Assembly (NCBI RefSeq): GCF_042610425.1
Contig: NZ_JBGJZM010000001.1
Span: forward strand, 744,001-808,000
Length of the DNA stretch: 64,000 nt
Reading direction: 5' to 3'
DNA from: Ectobacillus sp042610425
Lineage (GTDB): Bacteria; Bacillota; Bacilli; Bacillales; Bacillaceae_G
Numbering within the stretch: position 1 is the stretch's first letter; each line of letters begins with the position of its first letter. A model generated the notes under the pieces. It was given only the letters and a program-made list of their open reading frames with translations. It ran no database searches and was not told the DNA's origin. The position numbers were made by a program, and so were the translations under genes. Positions 27,390-34,448 of this stretch are shown here, piece after piece.

Positions 27390-27421
27390 AAAAAGAACCT
27401 ATATTATGGGAGGTTCTTTTT
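27390..27421. terminator. Symmetrical terminator hairpin upstream of the recombinase gene
   Basis: 27391-27400 pairs perfectly with 27411-27420 (AAAAGAACCT/AGGTTCTTTT), with A-run and T-run on either side, so it can terminate in both directions. On the minus strand it lies only about 41 bases before the recombinase start codon, so it would sit in the leader of any transcript starting further away. Confidence 0.7.
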
Positions 27422-27549
27422 GTCTCTAATTCATCTTCGTTCCCCTCTAATAAGAGGAAGGAACAGATAAATCATAAAAAAATGTCTGCAATTTTAGAGT
27501 TTGTTCGGCAAGAAAGGTTGCATATATATTAACGAAAGGTGTTGATACT

Positions 27550-27735
27550 GTGAACAATAAATATGTAGCCACTTATAAGATTGGGAATGCAACTGTCCAT
27601 ATTGTCGCACCGCCTCCTATGAGCGACGAAGAAATAGAAGCCGTACTTCGTGAATATCACGAAGCTGGGTGGATGATAATAGAAGACCTTATGAGGCAGA
27701 CAGATTATGCACTATCCGATATACAAAGAGAATAA
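27550..27735 (+). CDS. Small protein, candidate recombination directionality factor
   Basis: 61 residues, GTG start with AAAGGTG eight bases upstream, divergent from the recombinase gene. Sequence starts MNNKYVATYKIGNATVHIV, then APPPMSDEEIEAVLREYHEAG. Short proteins with a VHIVAPPPM-like core are, as I recall, common next to phage and serine-recombinase genes in Bacillus. SPbeta SprB, the excision factor for spsM rearrangement, is a protein of similar size. The role as excision factor is inferred from size, position and context only. Confidence 0.6.
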   Translation: MNNKYVATYKIGNATVHIVAPPPMSDEEIEAVLREYHEAGWMIIEDLMRQTDYALSDIQRE

Positions 27736-27748
27736 GAATGCTGGCTTT

Positions 27749-27865
27749 CTAATTATTTTTTAGAACACTGCGAATTAGCAATATGAGTAGAAAAATGACC
27801 AGACCAAATGCGGATATAATAAAAAATATCGTGTTAATAAAATGTGAATAGATCCATTGCGCCAA
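27749..27865 (-). CDS. Possible 38-residue single-pass membrane protein
   Basis: Minus-strand ORF with TTG start at 27865; GAGGTGATGAAA immediately upstream is a good ribosome-binding site. Encodes MAQWIYSHFINT, then a hydrophobic helix (about residues 13-31) and a basic end RSVLKNN. A TATACT lies 21-26 bases upstream of the site on the same strand. Not recognised; small size keeps confidence low. Confidence 0.4.
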   Translation of the reverse strand: MAQWIYSHFINTIFFIISAFGLVIFLLILLIRSVLKNN

Positions 27866-28126
27866 TTTCATCACCTCAGTTATTTAGTATAGACAAGTAA
27901 GGGAATGAAATATCAAATGAATTGTGTAAATTTTTTTGAATGAAGAGAAGTACGCTATAGGTTCTTAGAGTGAGGAAAATATAAATGGCTAACTGGTTAC
28001 TTCATTTCTTTTAAATCTCGAACATTACTTTCTAATCTTAAAGTCCGGAGCGCCAGTGATTCAATTGTTTTCCCTTAAAATTCCACTTTTATTTTTCTGT
28101 CAATTAGCATATAGTAATAACAAATG

Positions 28127-28140
28127 AGAACAAATGTTCT
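28127..28140 (+). promoter_or_regulatory. LexA (SOS) box upstream of the Y-family polymerase
   Basis: AGAACAAATGTTCT fits the Gram-positive LexA/DinR consensus CGAACnnnnGTTCG with both GAAC/GTTC half-sites intact; 17 bases before the polymerase start codon at 28157. Makes the polymerase and its partner DNA-damage inducible. Confidence 0.75.
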
Positions 28141-28156
28141 ATTTTGGAGGAGGAAG

Positions 28157-29440
28157 ATGAAATTTCATTTCAATCATACGCAGCAGCGAGCACGTACAAT
28201 CTTCTGTATAGATTTAAAATCATTTTTCGCTTCAGTTTCTTCTATTATTCGTGGACTAGATCCTTTAACTGTGAAATTAGCGGTTGTAGGTAATACAGAG
28301 CAGCAAGGTTCTGTTGTGTTAGCTGCTACACCAAAGCTAAAGAAATTAGGTATTAAGACGGGTTCGCGTTTATATGAAATACAACCATCGAAAGACATTA
28401 TCATTGTAAATCCATCGATGGCAGAGTATGTTCGGATTTCCAATGATATAACTGAAATTTTTTTAAAATACGTAGCACCATATGATTTACATACGCTATC
28501 AATCGATGAGAGTTTTTTAGATGTTTCTGATTTTAAATATCAAAGACTGTATAAAATGACTTCTTGGGAGCTAGCAAAAGTAATTCAGAAGGATATTTTA
28601 GATACAACTGGAATCACAGCAACGGTTGGAATGGGACCCAATCTTTTTCTGGCGAAAATGGCATTATACAGTGCAAAAAAAGTAAAGGATGGTATTGATG
28701 AATGGACGATGCAGGATGTACCTAGGAAGCTATGGCCTTTACCTTTAACGGAAATGTACGGAATTAACGTAAGAACTGAGCGTCGCTTGAATAGAATGGG
28801 CATTTTTAGCGTGCAGCAACTTGCGAAACATCCAGTTGCACTTTTAAAGAAAGAGTTTGGGGTTTTAGGACTTGAACTTCGGCAACACGCAAATGGGATG
28901 GATGAAAGTCAAATTGACGAGCCATACATTCCTGTTTCCACGTCAATTGGAAAATCACAAATATTGATGCGTGATTATGTAGATATACAAGAATTGAAGG
29001 TACTCATACTTGAACAACTAGAAGAAGTGTGCTTTCGTATGCGTTGCATGAAAAAACTATGCCGTACGATTCATCTAAGCATAGGCTATAGTCGTACAAC
29101 GGGGGGAGGGGGATTTTCCCACTCTTATACGCTCTTTGAACCTACCAATATTACGATGGAGTTGTATAAGGTTTGTTTGCATCTGTTTGAAATATATTAC
29201 AATCAGTCTCCTGTGCGTCAAATCGGCATGTCGTTGACTAATTTTGTAGAGGCGGAGGAACGGCAGCTTTCGATTTTTGAAGATGTGGATAAACGAGGGA
29301 AAGAAGAGAAACTTGCCTTGGTGATGGACGAGATACGACGAAAGTACGGGAAGAATGCATTACTTCGGGCAGTATCTTATACGAGCGGCTCCACTGCAAA
29401 ATACAGAAATACGTTAATTGGTGGACATAAGTCAGAATGA
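28157..29440 (+). CDS. Y-family (UmuC/DinB-like) DNA repair polymerase, UvrX/YqjW type
   Basis: Error-prone translesion polymerase. 427 residues from ATG 28157 with GGAGGAGG upstream; an upstream in-frame ATG overlaps the SOS box and is unlikely. Palm motifs: CIDLKSFFASVS (first catalytic Asp, residue about 18) and LSIDESFLDVSDF near 126 with the second Asp/Glu pair. Thumb and little-finger domains follow; QLSIFED near the C-terminus resembles a beta-clamp-binding site. Homologues uvrX and yqjW of B. subtilis are carried by SPbeta and near skin, so this is typical element cargo. Confidence 0.9.
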   Translation: MKFHFNHTQQRARTIFCIDLKSFFASVSSIIRGLDPLTVKLAVVGNTEQQGSVVLAATPKLKKLGIKTGSRLYEIQPSKDIIIVNPSMAEYVRISNDITEIFLKYVAPYDLHTLSIDESFLDVSDFKYQRLYKMTSWELAKVIQKDILDTTGITATVGMGPNLFLAKMALYSAKKVKDGIDEWTMQDVPRKLWPLPLTEMYGINVRTERRLNRMGIFSVQQLAKHPVALLKKEFGVLGLELRQHANGMDESQIDEPYIPVSTSIGKSQILMRDYVDIQELKVLILEQLEEVCFRMRCMKKLCRTIHLSIGYSRTTGGGGFSHSYTLFEPTNITMELYKVCLHLFEIYYNQSPVRQIGMSLTNFVEAEERQLSIFEDVDKRGKEEKLALVMDEIRRKYGKNALLRAVSYTSGSTAKYRNTLIGGHKSE

Positions 29441-29454
29441 AAGGATGATACCCT

Positions 29455-29790
29455 GTGCAAATCAGTGAACGAGGCATGAAAAAGTGGGCGGCTTTTCAAG
29501 CTATTGCGCCGCAGTTTGAAGGGGTGAAACGAATGATTCAGGAGCAAAAGAAGGGAGCACGGCCAATTTTGGATGAGGATAAGATGGACGAAATTAATCG
29601 TACATTGGCGGAGGCATATAACCGAAAACTAGCCATTGTTGTTACGTATTACAGTGATGGACATCTTTATCTGTATGAAGGTCTGTTAGAAAATATTAGT
29701 ACCATTTATCGATGTATTGAAGTGAAAACCATACATGGTGAGGAGCATACGGTGCCTTATATAGATATTGTAGACGTTGAAATGCGGTAG
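29455..29790 (+). CDS. YolD-like family protein
   Basis: 111 residues, GTG start with AAAGGATGA upstream, 14 bases after the polymerase gene and surely co-transcribed. Family features: RGMKKWAAFQAIAP at the start, DEDKMDEINRTLAEAYN in the middle and a beta-rich end with YSDGHLYLYEG. YolD-like proteins nearly always accompany UvrX/YqjW-type polymerases and are thought to act as UmuD-like partners; the biochemical role is not established. Confidence 0.85.
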   Translation: MQISERGMKKWAAFQAIAPQFEGVKRMIQEQKKGARPILDEDKMDEINRTLAEAYNRKLAIVVTYYSDGHLYLYEGLLENISTIYRCIEVKTIHGEEHTVPYIDIVDVEMR

Positions 29791-29992
29791 CTGCTTTCAA
29801 GAAAAATGATCGAGCCACGGTGCAATAAGTCTAACGAGATTAATTGCAATGCCTGAAGTCCTTCAGAAACAATTAATATGGTTCTCCTGACAAAAGATAC
29901 CCTCCTAGTTTTTTTCTCTATATATAATTGATGGCGACCTACCTAGACTTTTCTTATACAATGGTAACAACGATTAAGTTGGAGGAGAAGAA

Positions 29993-30601
29993 ATGATAGC
30001 AGCAATTTTTCATGGCTTCATTTTAGCAGTTGGACTAATTTTACCATTAGGTGTACAAAATGTGTTTGTGTTTAACCAAGGAACGCTTCAGCCAAAGTAT
30101 GTGAAGGTGTTACCTGTTATTATTACCGCATCCCTTTGCGATACGTTATTAATTTCGTTGGCCGTGTTAGGTGTATCGGTTGTTGTTCTAACTTATTACT
30201 GGCTTAAAACCGTTTTACTTCTGATTGGAATTTGTTTTTTACTCTATATGGGGATTGTTACGTGGAGAAGCAAACCAGCGCTTCATCAAGATAAAGCCGT
30301 TTCGTTTCCACCGAAAAAACAAATTATGTTTGCCGTGTCCGTATCATTATTAAATCCACATGCCATTTTAGATACAATTGGTGTGATTGGGACAAATTCC
30401 TTACAATATGCTGGATATGAAAAAGTAGCATTTGCAGTAGCATGTATGCTCGTTTCGTGGATATGGTTTGCTGGTTTAGCAATGGTAGGCAGGCTATCGG
30501 GGGAATTGGATAAATCAGGACGTTTTTTGTTTGTTTTAAATAGAGTTTCAGCTTTGGTAATGTGGGGAACGGCTATTTATATTGGAACTACTCTTATATA
30601 G
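29993..30601 (+). CDS. LysE/RhtB-type amino acid exporter
   Basis: 202 residues with six hydrophobic segments and the family N-terminus MIAAIFHGFILAVGLILPLGVQNVFVFNQG, where the G-x-x-x-P-G-type motif gives a P near residue 19; NPHAILDT near residue 122 is a second conserved block. GGAGGAGAAG precedes the ATG, and a TATACAAT-like -10 is at about 29956-29963. It is the last gene of the element, pointing into the 3' part of dpaB. LysE exporters release lysine/arginine; the real substrate here is unknown. Confidence 0.85.
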   Translation: MIAAIFHGFILAVGLILPLGVQNVFVFNQGTLQPKYVKVLPVIITASLCDTLLISLAVLGVSVVVLTYYWLKTVLLLIGICFLLYMGIVTWRSKPALHQDKAVSFPPKKQIMFAVSVSLLNPHAILDTIGVIGTNSLQYAGYEKVAFAVACMLVSWIWFAGLAMVGRLSGELDKSGRFLFVLNRVSALVMWGTAIYIGTTLI

Positions 30602-30622
30602 ATCTGCAATGCATCACTATTA

Positions 30623-30638
30623 ATCATTTATAAATGAT
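30623..30638. repeat. 16-bp perfect palindrome near the right end of the element
   Basis: ATCATTTATAAATGAT, 22 bases after the exporter gene and about 100 bp before the right core. Could be an operator or a recombination accessory site; no T-run. Confidence 0.4.
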
Positions 30639-30734
30639 CAGAACTTGTGTGAAGGAATGAAACGTCTCTTTACGTTATATCGGTCGATAGTTTAAATACA
30701 AGTGTATGTTGTGGTTACATCCTGTTGGGGACAT

Positions 30735-30738
30735 TTTA
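30735..30738 (+). other. Right recombination core (attR) of the dpaB element
   Basis: TTTA that abuts the resumed dpaB frame (ATG CGT CTT from 30739). Same four bases as the left core, in the same codon phase (Leu codon TTA). Confidence 0.75.
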
Positions 30739-30918
30739 ATGCGTCTTATGGCAGCAAGAAATATGTACTTTGTTCCATTTGGTCAGGATGCTCCTGATAA
30801 AAAGCCGAGTTCAATGGTTGCAAGAATGGAGCTTTTACATGATACAATTGGTATGGCATTAGAAGGTAAACAACTTCAGCCGGTTATTGTGGAAAAATTC
30901 AAATACATGAATAATTAA
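30739..30918 (+). CDS. dpaB: Dipicolinate synthase subunit B, 3' part (interrupted)
   Basis: Encodes the C-terminal 59 residues of DpaB (MRLMAARNMYFVPFGQD onwards, ending FKYMNN), clearly matching the end of SpoVFB. It has no start site of its own: the frame opens back to an ATG at 30706 inside the element with no ribosome-binding site, so it is silent unless joined to 25383-25808. No stop, frameshift or decay is visible in either half, which argues that the split gene is still under selection as a functional gene. Confidence 0.92.
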   Translation: MRLMAARNMYFVPFGQDAPDKKPSSMVARMELLHDTIGMALEGKQLQPVIVEKFKYMNN

Positions 30919-30989
30919 TCATTTTAAACATAGGGAATTTTTCGAAAAAACATCAAACGTACCTTACAATGTGGTATTATTGATTTCAT

Positions 30990-31018
30990 AAAGATGGAGG
31001 ATAACTTCATCTTTTTAT
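30990..31018 (+). terminator. Terminator-like hairpin after dpaB
   Basis: AAAGATG (30991-30997) pairs with CATCTTT (31009-31015) with a further A-G/C-T pairing inside, followed by a T-run. Separates the spoVF genes from asd. Confidence 0.65.
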
Positions 31019-31051
31019 AAGTACAGGATGTATGTAGAAAGGGGTATAGTG

Positions 31052-32098
31052 ATGGAAAAGAAAAAATCTTTTCATGTCGCTGTAGTTGGAGCAACCGGCG
31101 CAGTTGGTGAACAAATGTTAAATACGTTAGAAAAACGCAACTTTCCAATAGAAAAGCTGACGTTATTATCTTCTAAGCGTTCTGCTGGTAAGAAGATTTC
31201 CTTTAAAGGAGAAGAAGTAACGGTACAAGAGGCAACACCTGAGAGCTTTGATTCTGTAGATATCGCACTTTTTAGTGCTGGTGGATCCGTTTCTAAATTG
31301 CTAGCACCTGAAGCAGCGAAGCGCGGTGCTATTGTTGTTGATAATACAAGTGCATTTCGTATGGATCCAAACGTTCCGCTCGTTGTACCCGAAGTTAACG
31401 AGAAGGATGTTTTTCAACATAATGGTATTATCGCAAATCCAAACTGTTCTACAATTCAAATGGTTGTAGCACTTGAACCTATTCGTGCTGCTTACGGATT
31501 AAAACGAGTAATTGTTAGTACGTACCAAGCAGTTTCTGGTGCAGGTACAACTGCAATTGAAGAATTGAAAGAACAATCTAGAGCGATGCTAAGCGGAGAA
31601 GAAGTACAAGCGAATATTTTACCAGTAAAAAGTGGGGAGAAACATTATCCAATCGCATTTAATACAATCCCACAAATTGATGTGTTCGAAGATAACGGCT
31701 TCACCTATGAAGAAATGAAAATGATTAATGAAACGAAAAAAATTATGCATATGCCAGAACTTGAAGTAGCAGCTACTTGTGTTCGTCTTCCTATCGTAGC
31801 TGGTCATTCTGAATCTGTGTATATTGAAGTAGAAAACGAAGGTGTAACGGCAGATGATATTCGTAATCTGTTAGCAACTTCAGATGGTATTGTAGTGCAG
31901 GATAATCCAGCGGAGCAAGAATATCCAATGCCGTTTTATGCTACAGGAAAAAATGAAGTATTCGTTGGACGTATTCGTAAAGACTTAAATAATGATAAAG
32001 GATTCCATCTTTGGGTAGTATCCGATAATTTATTAAAGGGTGCTGCATGGAACTCTGTTCAAATTGCAGAGGGTCTTATAAAATTAGGCCTCGTGTAA
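31052..32098 (+). CDS. asd: Aspartate-semialdehyde dehydrogenase
   Basis: Reduces aspartyl phosphate to aspartate semialdehyde with NADPH, at the branch to lysine, DPA, threonine and methionine. 348 residues from ATG 31052 (GAAAGGGG upstream). NADP loop GATGAVGEQML near residue 12, catalytic cysteine in NPNCSTIQM near 131, and active-site histidine in RLPIVAGHSE near 249. First gene of asd-dapG-dapA, which supplies the precursor of dipicolinate. Confidence 0.97.
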   Translation: MEKKKSFHVAVVGATGAVGEQMLNTLEKRNFPIEKLTLLSSKRSAGKKISFKGEEVTVQEATPESFDSVDIALFSAGGSVSKLLAPEAAKRGAIVVDNTSAFRMDPNVPLVVPEVNEKDVFQHNGIIANPNCSTIQMVVALEPIRAAYGLKRVIVSTYQAVSGAGTTAIEELKEQSRAMLSGEEVQANILPVKSGEKHYPIAFNTIPQIDVFEDNGFTYEEMKMINETKKIMHMPELEVAATCVRLPIVAGHSESVYIEVENEGVTADDIRNLLATSDGIVVQDNPAEQEYPMPFYATGKNEVFVGRIRKDLNNDKGFHLWVVSDNLLKGAAWNSVQIAEGLIKLGLV

Positions 32099-32121
32099 GT
32101 TTTTAAAGAAGGTGCCAAAAT

Positions 32122-33342
32122 ATGAAGATAATTATACAGAAATTCGGCGGTACATCAGTACGCGACGAAAAAGGAAGAAAACATGCGCTTCGCCACATTT
32201 CCAATGCCATTCAGGAAGGGTATAAAGTTGTTGTTGTTGTATCCGCAATGGGTCGTAAAGGAGAGCCATATGCTACCGATACTCTCCTTAGTCTCGTACA
32301 TGATAAACAGTCCCATATCTCTAACCGAGAAAAGGATTTACTTTTATCATGCGGCGAGCTTATTTCGGCTATTGTATTTTCTGATATGTTAAATGGTGAA
32401 GGGATTAAATCAGCAGCATTAACCGGTGCACAAGCTGGCTTTATCACAACTGAAGATTTTACTAATGCAAGAATTATCGAAATGAAATGTGATCGGATTC
32501 TGGAAGAATTTCGACATGCTGATGTTGTTGTTGTAACTGGATTCCAAGGTCAAACAGTAAATGGGGATATTACAACGCTTGGACGAGGTGGCAGCGATAC
32601 ATCTGCCGCTGCATTAGGTGTTGCTCTTCATGCAGAATACATTGATATTTTCACAGATGTAGAAGGAATTATGACAGCAGATCCTCGTATCGTGAAAGAT
32701 GCAAGACCGCTTGATATGGTAACTTATAATGAAATTTGTAATATGGCCTATCAAGGTGCGAAAGTTATACATCCCCGTGCAGTTGAAATTGCGATGAAGG
32801 CGAAAGTTCCATTGCGTGTTCGTTCTACCTATTCCGATAGTACAGGGACCCTCGTTTCGGAGTATGAAGGTATTGGTCAAGGGCGACTCATCAAGGAACG
32901 ACCTGTAACAGGTATTGCACATGTATCAAATGTAACGCAAATAAAAGTTTACGTAAAAAATGCGCCATACAATTTACAAGCACAGGTTTTTAAAGAAATG
33001 GCTAACAATCAGATTAGTGTGGATTTAATTAGTATTTCTCCAAATGGCGTTGCATACACAGTAAATGACGACGTAGCGGACTTAGCAATTGAAGTTCTCC
33101 ATCGAATTGGCTATGATCCAAGTGTTACAAAACACTGTGCGAAAGTATCCATCGTCGGAGCAGGTATGACTGGGGTACCTGGTGTGACTTCTACCATTGT
33201 TACAGCTTTGTCCGAAAACGGAGTGCAAATTTTGCAATCAGCTGATAGTCATACGACGATTTGGACGCTTGTAAATGAGAGTGATCTCGTAACAGCCGTG
33301 AACGCTTTACATGACGCTTTTGCATTATCGAAAGAAGCATAA
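32122..33342 (+). CDS. dapG: Aspartate kinase I (diaminopimelate-sensitive type)
   Basis: First step of the aspartate pathway. 406 residues. Kinase domain with KFGGTSVRDEKG near residue 7, VVTGFQGQ and the LGRGGSDTSAAALG block; ACT regulatory domains cover the last 130 residues (KVYVKNAPYNLQAQVFKEM, KVSIVGAGMTGVPGV). In B. subtilis this locus encodes the meso-DAP-inhibited isozyme, suited to cell-wall and spore DPA/DAP needs. 23 bases after asd. Confidence 0.94.
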   Translation: MKIIIQKFGGTSVRDEKGRKHALRHISNAIQEGYKVVVVVSAMGRKGEPYATDTLLSLVHDKQSHISNREKDLLLSCGELISAIVFSDMLNGEGIKSAALTGAQAGFITTEDFTNARIIEMKCDRILEEFRHADVVVVTGFQGQTVNGDITTLGRGGSDTSAAALGVALHAEYIDIFTDVEGIMTADPRIVKDARPLDMVTYNEICNMAYQGAKVIHPRAVEIAMKAKVPLRVRSTYSDSTGTLVSEYEGIGQGRLIKERPVTGIAHVSNVTQIKVYVKNAPYNLQAQVFKEMANNQISVDLISISPNGVAYTVNDDVADLAIEVLHRIGYDPSVTKHCAKVSIVGAGMTGVPGVTSTIVTALSENGVQILQSADSHTTIWTLVNESDLVTAVNALHDAFALSKEA

Positions 33343-33359
33343 AGTCAAGGAGTGGGAGC

Positions 33360-34238
33360 ATGATAGATTTTGGCACAGTCGCAACCGCTATGGTAACACC
33401 ATTCGATCGCGAAGGAAATATTGATTTTGCAAAAACAACAGAACTTGTGGATTATTTGATTGAGCACGGAACAACTGCATTGGTCGTATGTGGTACAACA
33501 GGCGAATCTCCAACGCTTACGACAGACGAAAAAATAGCGTTATTTCAGCATGTTGTAAGTACTGCAAATGGCCGGGTACCGGTTATTGCTGGAACGGGAA
33601 GTAATAATACTCGTGCTTCTATAGAGCTAACGAAAAAGGCAGAAGAAACTGGTGTGGACGCGGTTATGCTAGTCGTACCGTACTACAATAAGCCATCGCA
33701 AGAAGGTATGTATCAACACTTTTCCACGATTGCAAACAGCACGCCGCTTCCTGTTATTGTGTATAATATTCCAGGACGTACAGTTGTAAGGTTATCAGTG
33801 GAAACAATTGTTAGATTATCTCATATTGAAAACATTGTCGCATTAAAGGATGCTACAGGCGATGTGCTTTCCATGACTGAAATAATTGAGCAAACAAACG
33901 ATACTTTTGCCGTATACAGCGGGGATGATGGGTTAACACTTCCAGCTCTAGCGGTTGGAGCAAATGGCGTCATTTCAGTTGCTGCACATATTATTGGAAA
34001 TGAAATGCAGGAAATGATTTCCGCTTTTTATGCGGGGGATTACAAGAAAGCACAAAATCTTCATCAGCTTTTACTACGTGTAACCAAAGCAGTATTTATG
34101 GCTCCAAATCCAACGGCTGTAAAAGCGGCCCTTGCTATAAATGGATTAGACGTCGGTTCCGTTCGGTTGCCTCTTATCCCATTAACGAATGAAGAACAAA
34201 CTCGGCTTCAGCAAGTAATGAATACTATTCAGAAATAA
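33360..34238 (+). CDS. dapA: 4-hydroxy-tetrahydrodipicolinate synthase
   Basis: Condenses pyruvate with aspartate semialdehyde; its product is the branch point to lysine/DAP and, through DpaAB, to dipicolinate. 292 residues, TIM barrel. GTTGE near residue 46, the catalytic tyrosine in VIVYNIPGRT near 135, and the Schiff-base lysine in VALKDATGD near 163. AAGGAGTGGGAGC precedes the ATG. Ends in a strong terminator. Confidence 0.97.
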   Translation: MIDFGTVATAMVTPFDREGNIDFAKTTELVDYLIEHGTTALVVCGTTGESPTLTTDEKIALFQHVVSTANGRVPVIAGTGSNNTRASIELTKKAEETGVDAVMLVVPYYNKPSQEGMYQHFSTIANSTPLPVIVYNIPGRTVVRLSVETIVRLSHIENIVALKDATGDVLSMTEIIEQTNDTFAVYSGDDGLTLPALAVGANGVISVAAHIIGNEMQEMISAFYAGDYKKAQNLHQLLLRVTKAVFMAPNPTAVKAALAINGLDVGSVRLPLIPLTNEEQTRLQQVMNTIQK

Positions 34239-34268
34239 ATATTTATTACACACTTATAAGTAGTTACG

Positions 34269-34296
34269 CCACAGTGAAAACCACTGTGGTTTTTTA
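34269..34296 (+). terminator. Intrinsic terminator after dapA
   Basis: Perfect eight-pair stem CCACAGTG/CACTGTGG (34269-34276, 34282-34289), five-base loop, then T-run. Confidence 0.88.
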
Positions 34297-34448
34297 TGTT
34301 ATTTTATGCAAGAAAGTGAAGAAAAATACGGTTTTATGAATATACATCACTTACGGTAAAGATTTTAACTTGTTTTCTATTTCTTGTTTCAGTTATAATA
34401 CTCGTAAGTGACTTAGTACGGTTATGCCCATCATGGGGAGGCTATAAG

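Larger units (their letters stand above)
25809..30738. mobile_element. 4,930-bp intervening element inside dpaB (spoVFB), serine-recombinase type
   Basis: Foreign segment that splits dpaB in frame. It carries a large serine recombinase (minus strand) 29 bp from the left core, a 61-residue candidate excision factor, a 38-residue antisense membrane ORF, an SOS-regulated Y-family polymerase, a YolD-like protein and a LysE-type exporter. It has no phage structural genes. Precise deletion of one TTTA copy plus the intervening DNA restores a full dpaB. This is the design of sporulation intervening sequences: skin in sigK, SPbeta in spsM, and vfbin, reported in spoVFB of B. weihenstephanensis KBAB4. 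Excision in the mother cell during sporulation is inferred, not shown here. Confidence 0.9.

Noticed and set aside
27524..27532. SigK -10 for the candidate directionality gene
   Set aside because: CATATATAT differs from CATAnnnTA at the last positions and no AC lies at the proper spacing.
25838..30601. Prophage
   Set aside because: No capsid, tail, terminase, lysis or repressor genes; only a recombinase and a few accessory genes.
30706..30738. A separate short gene starting at ATG 30706
   Set aside because: The ATG has no ribosome-binding site and the first 11 codons are element sequence; the rest is plainly the C-terminus of DpaB.
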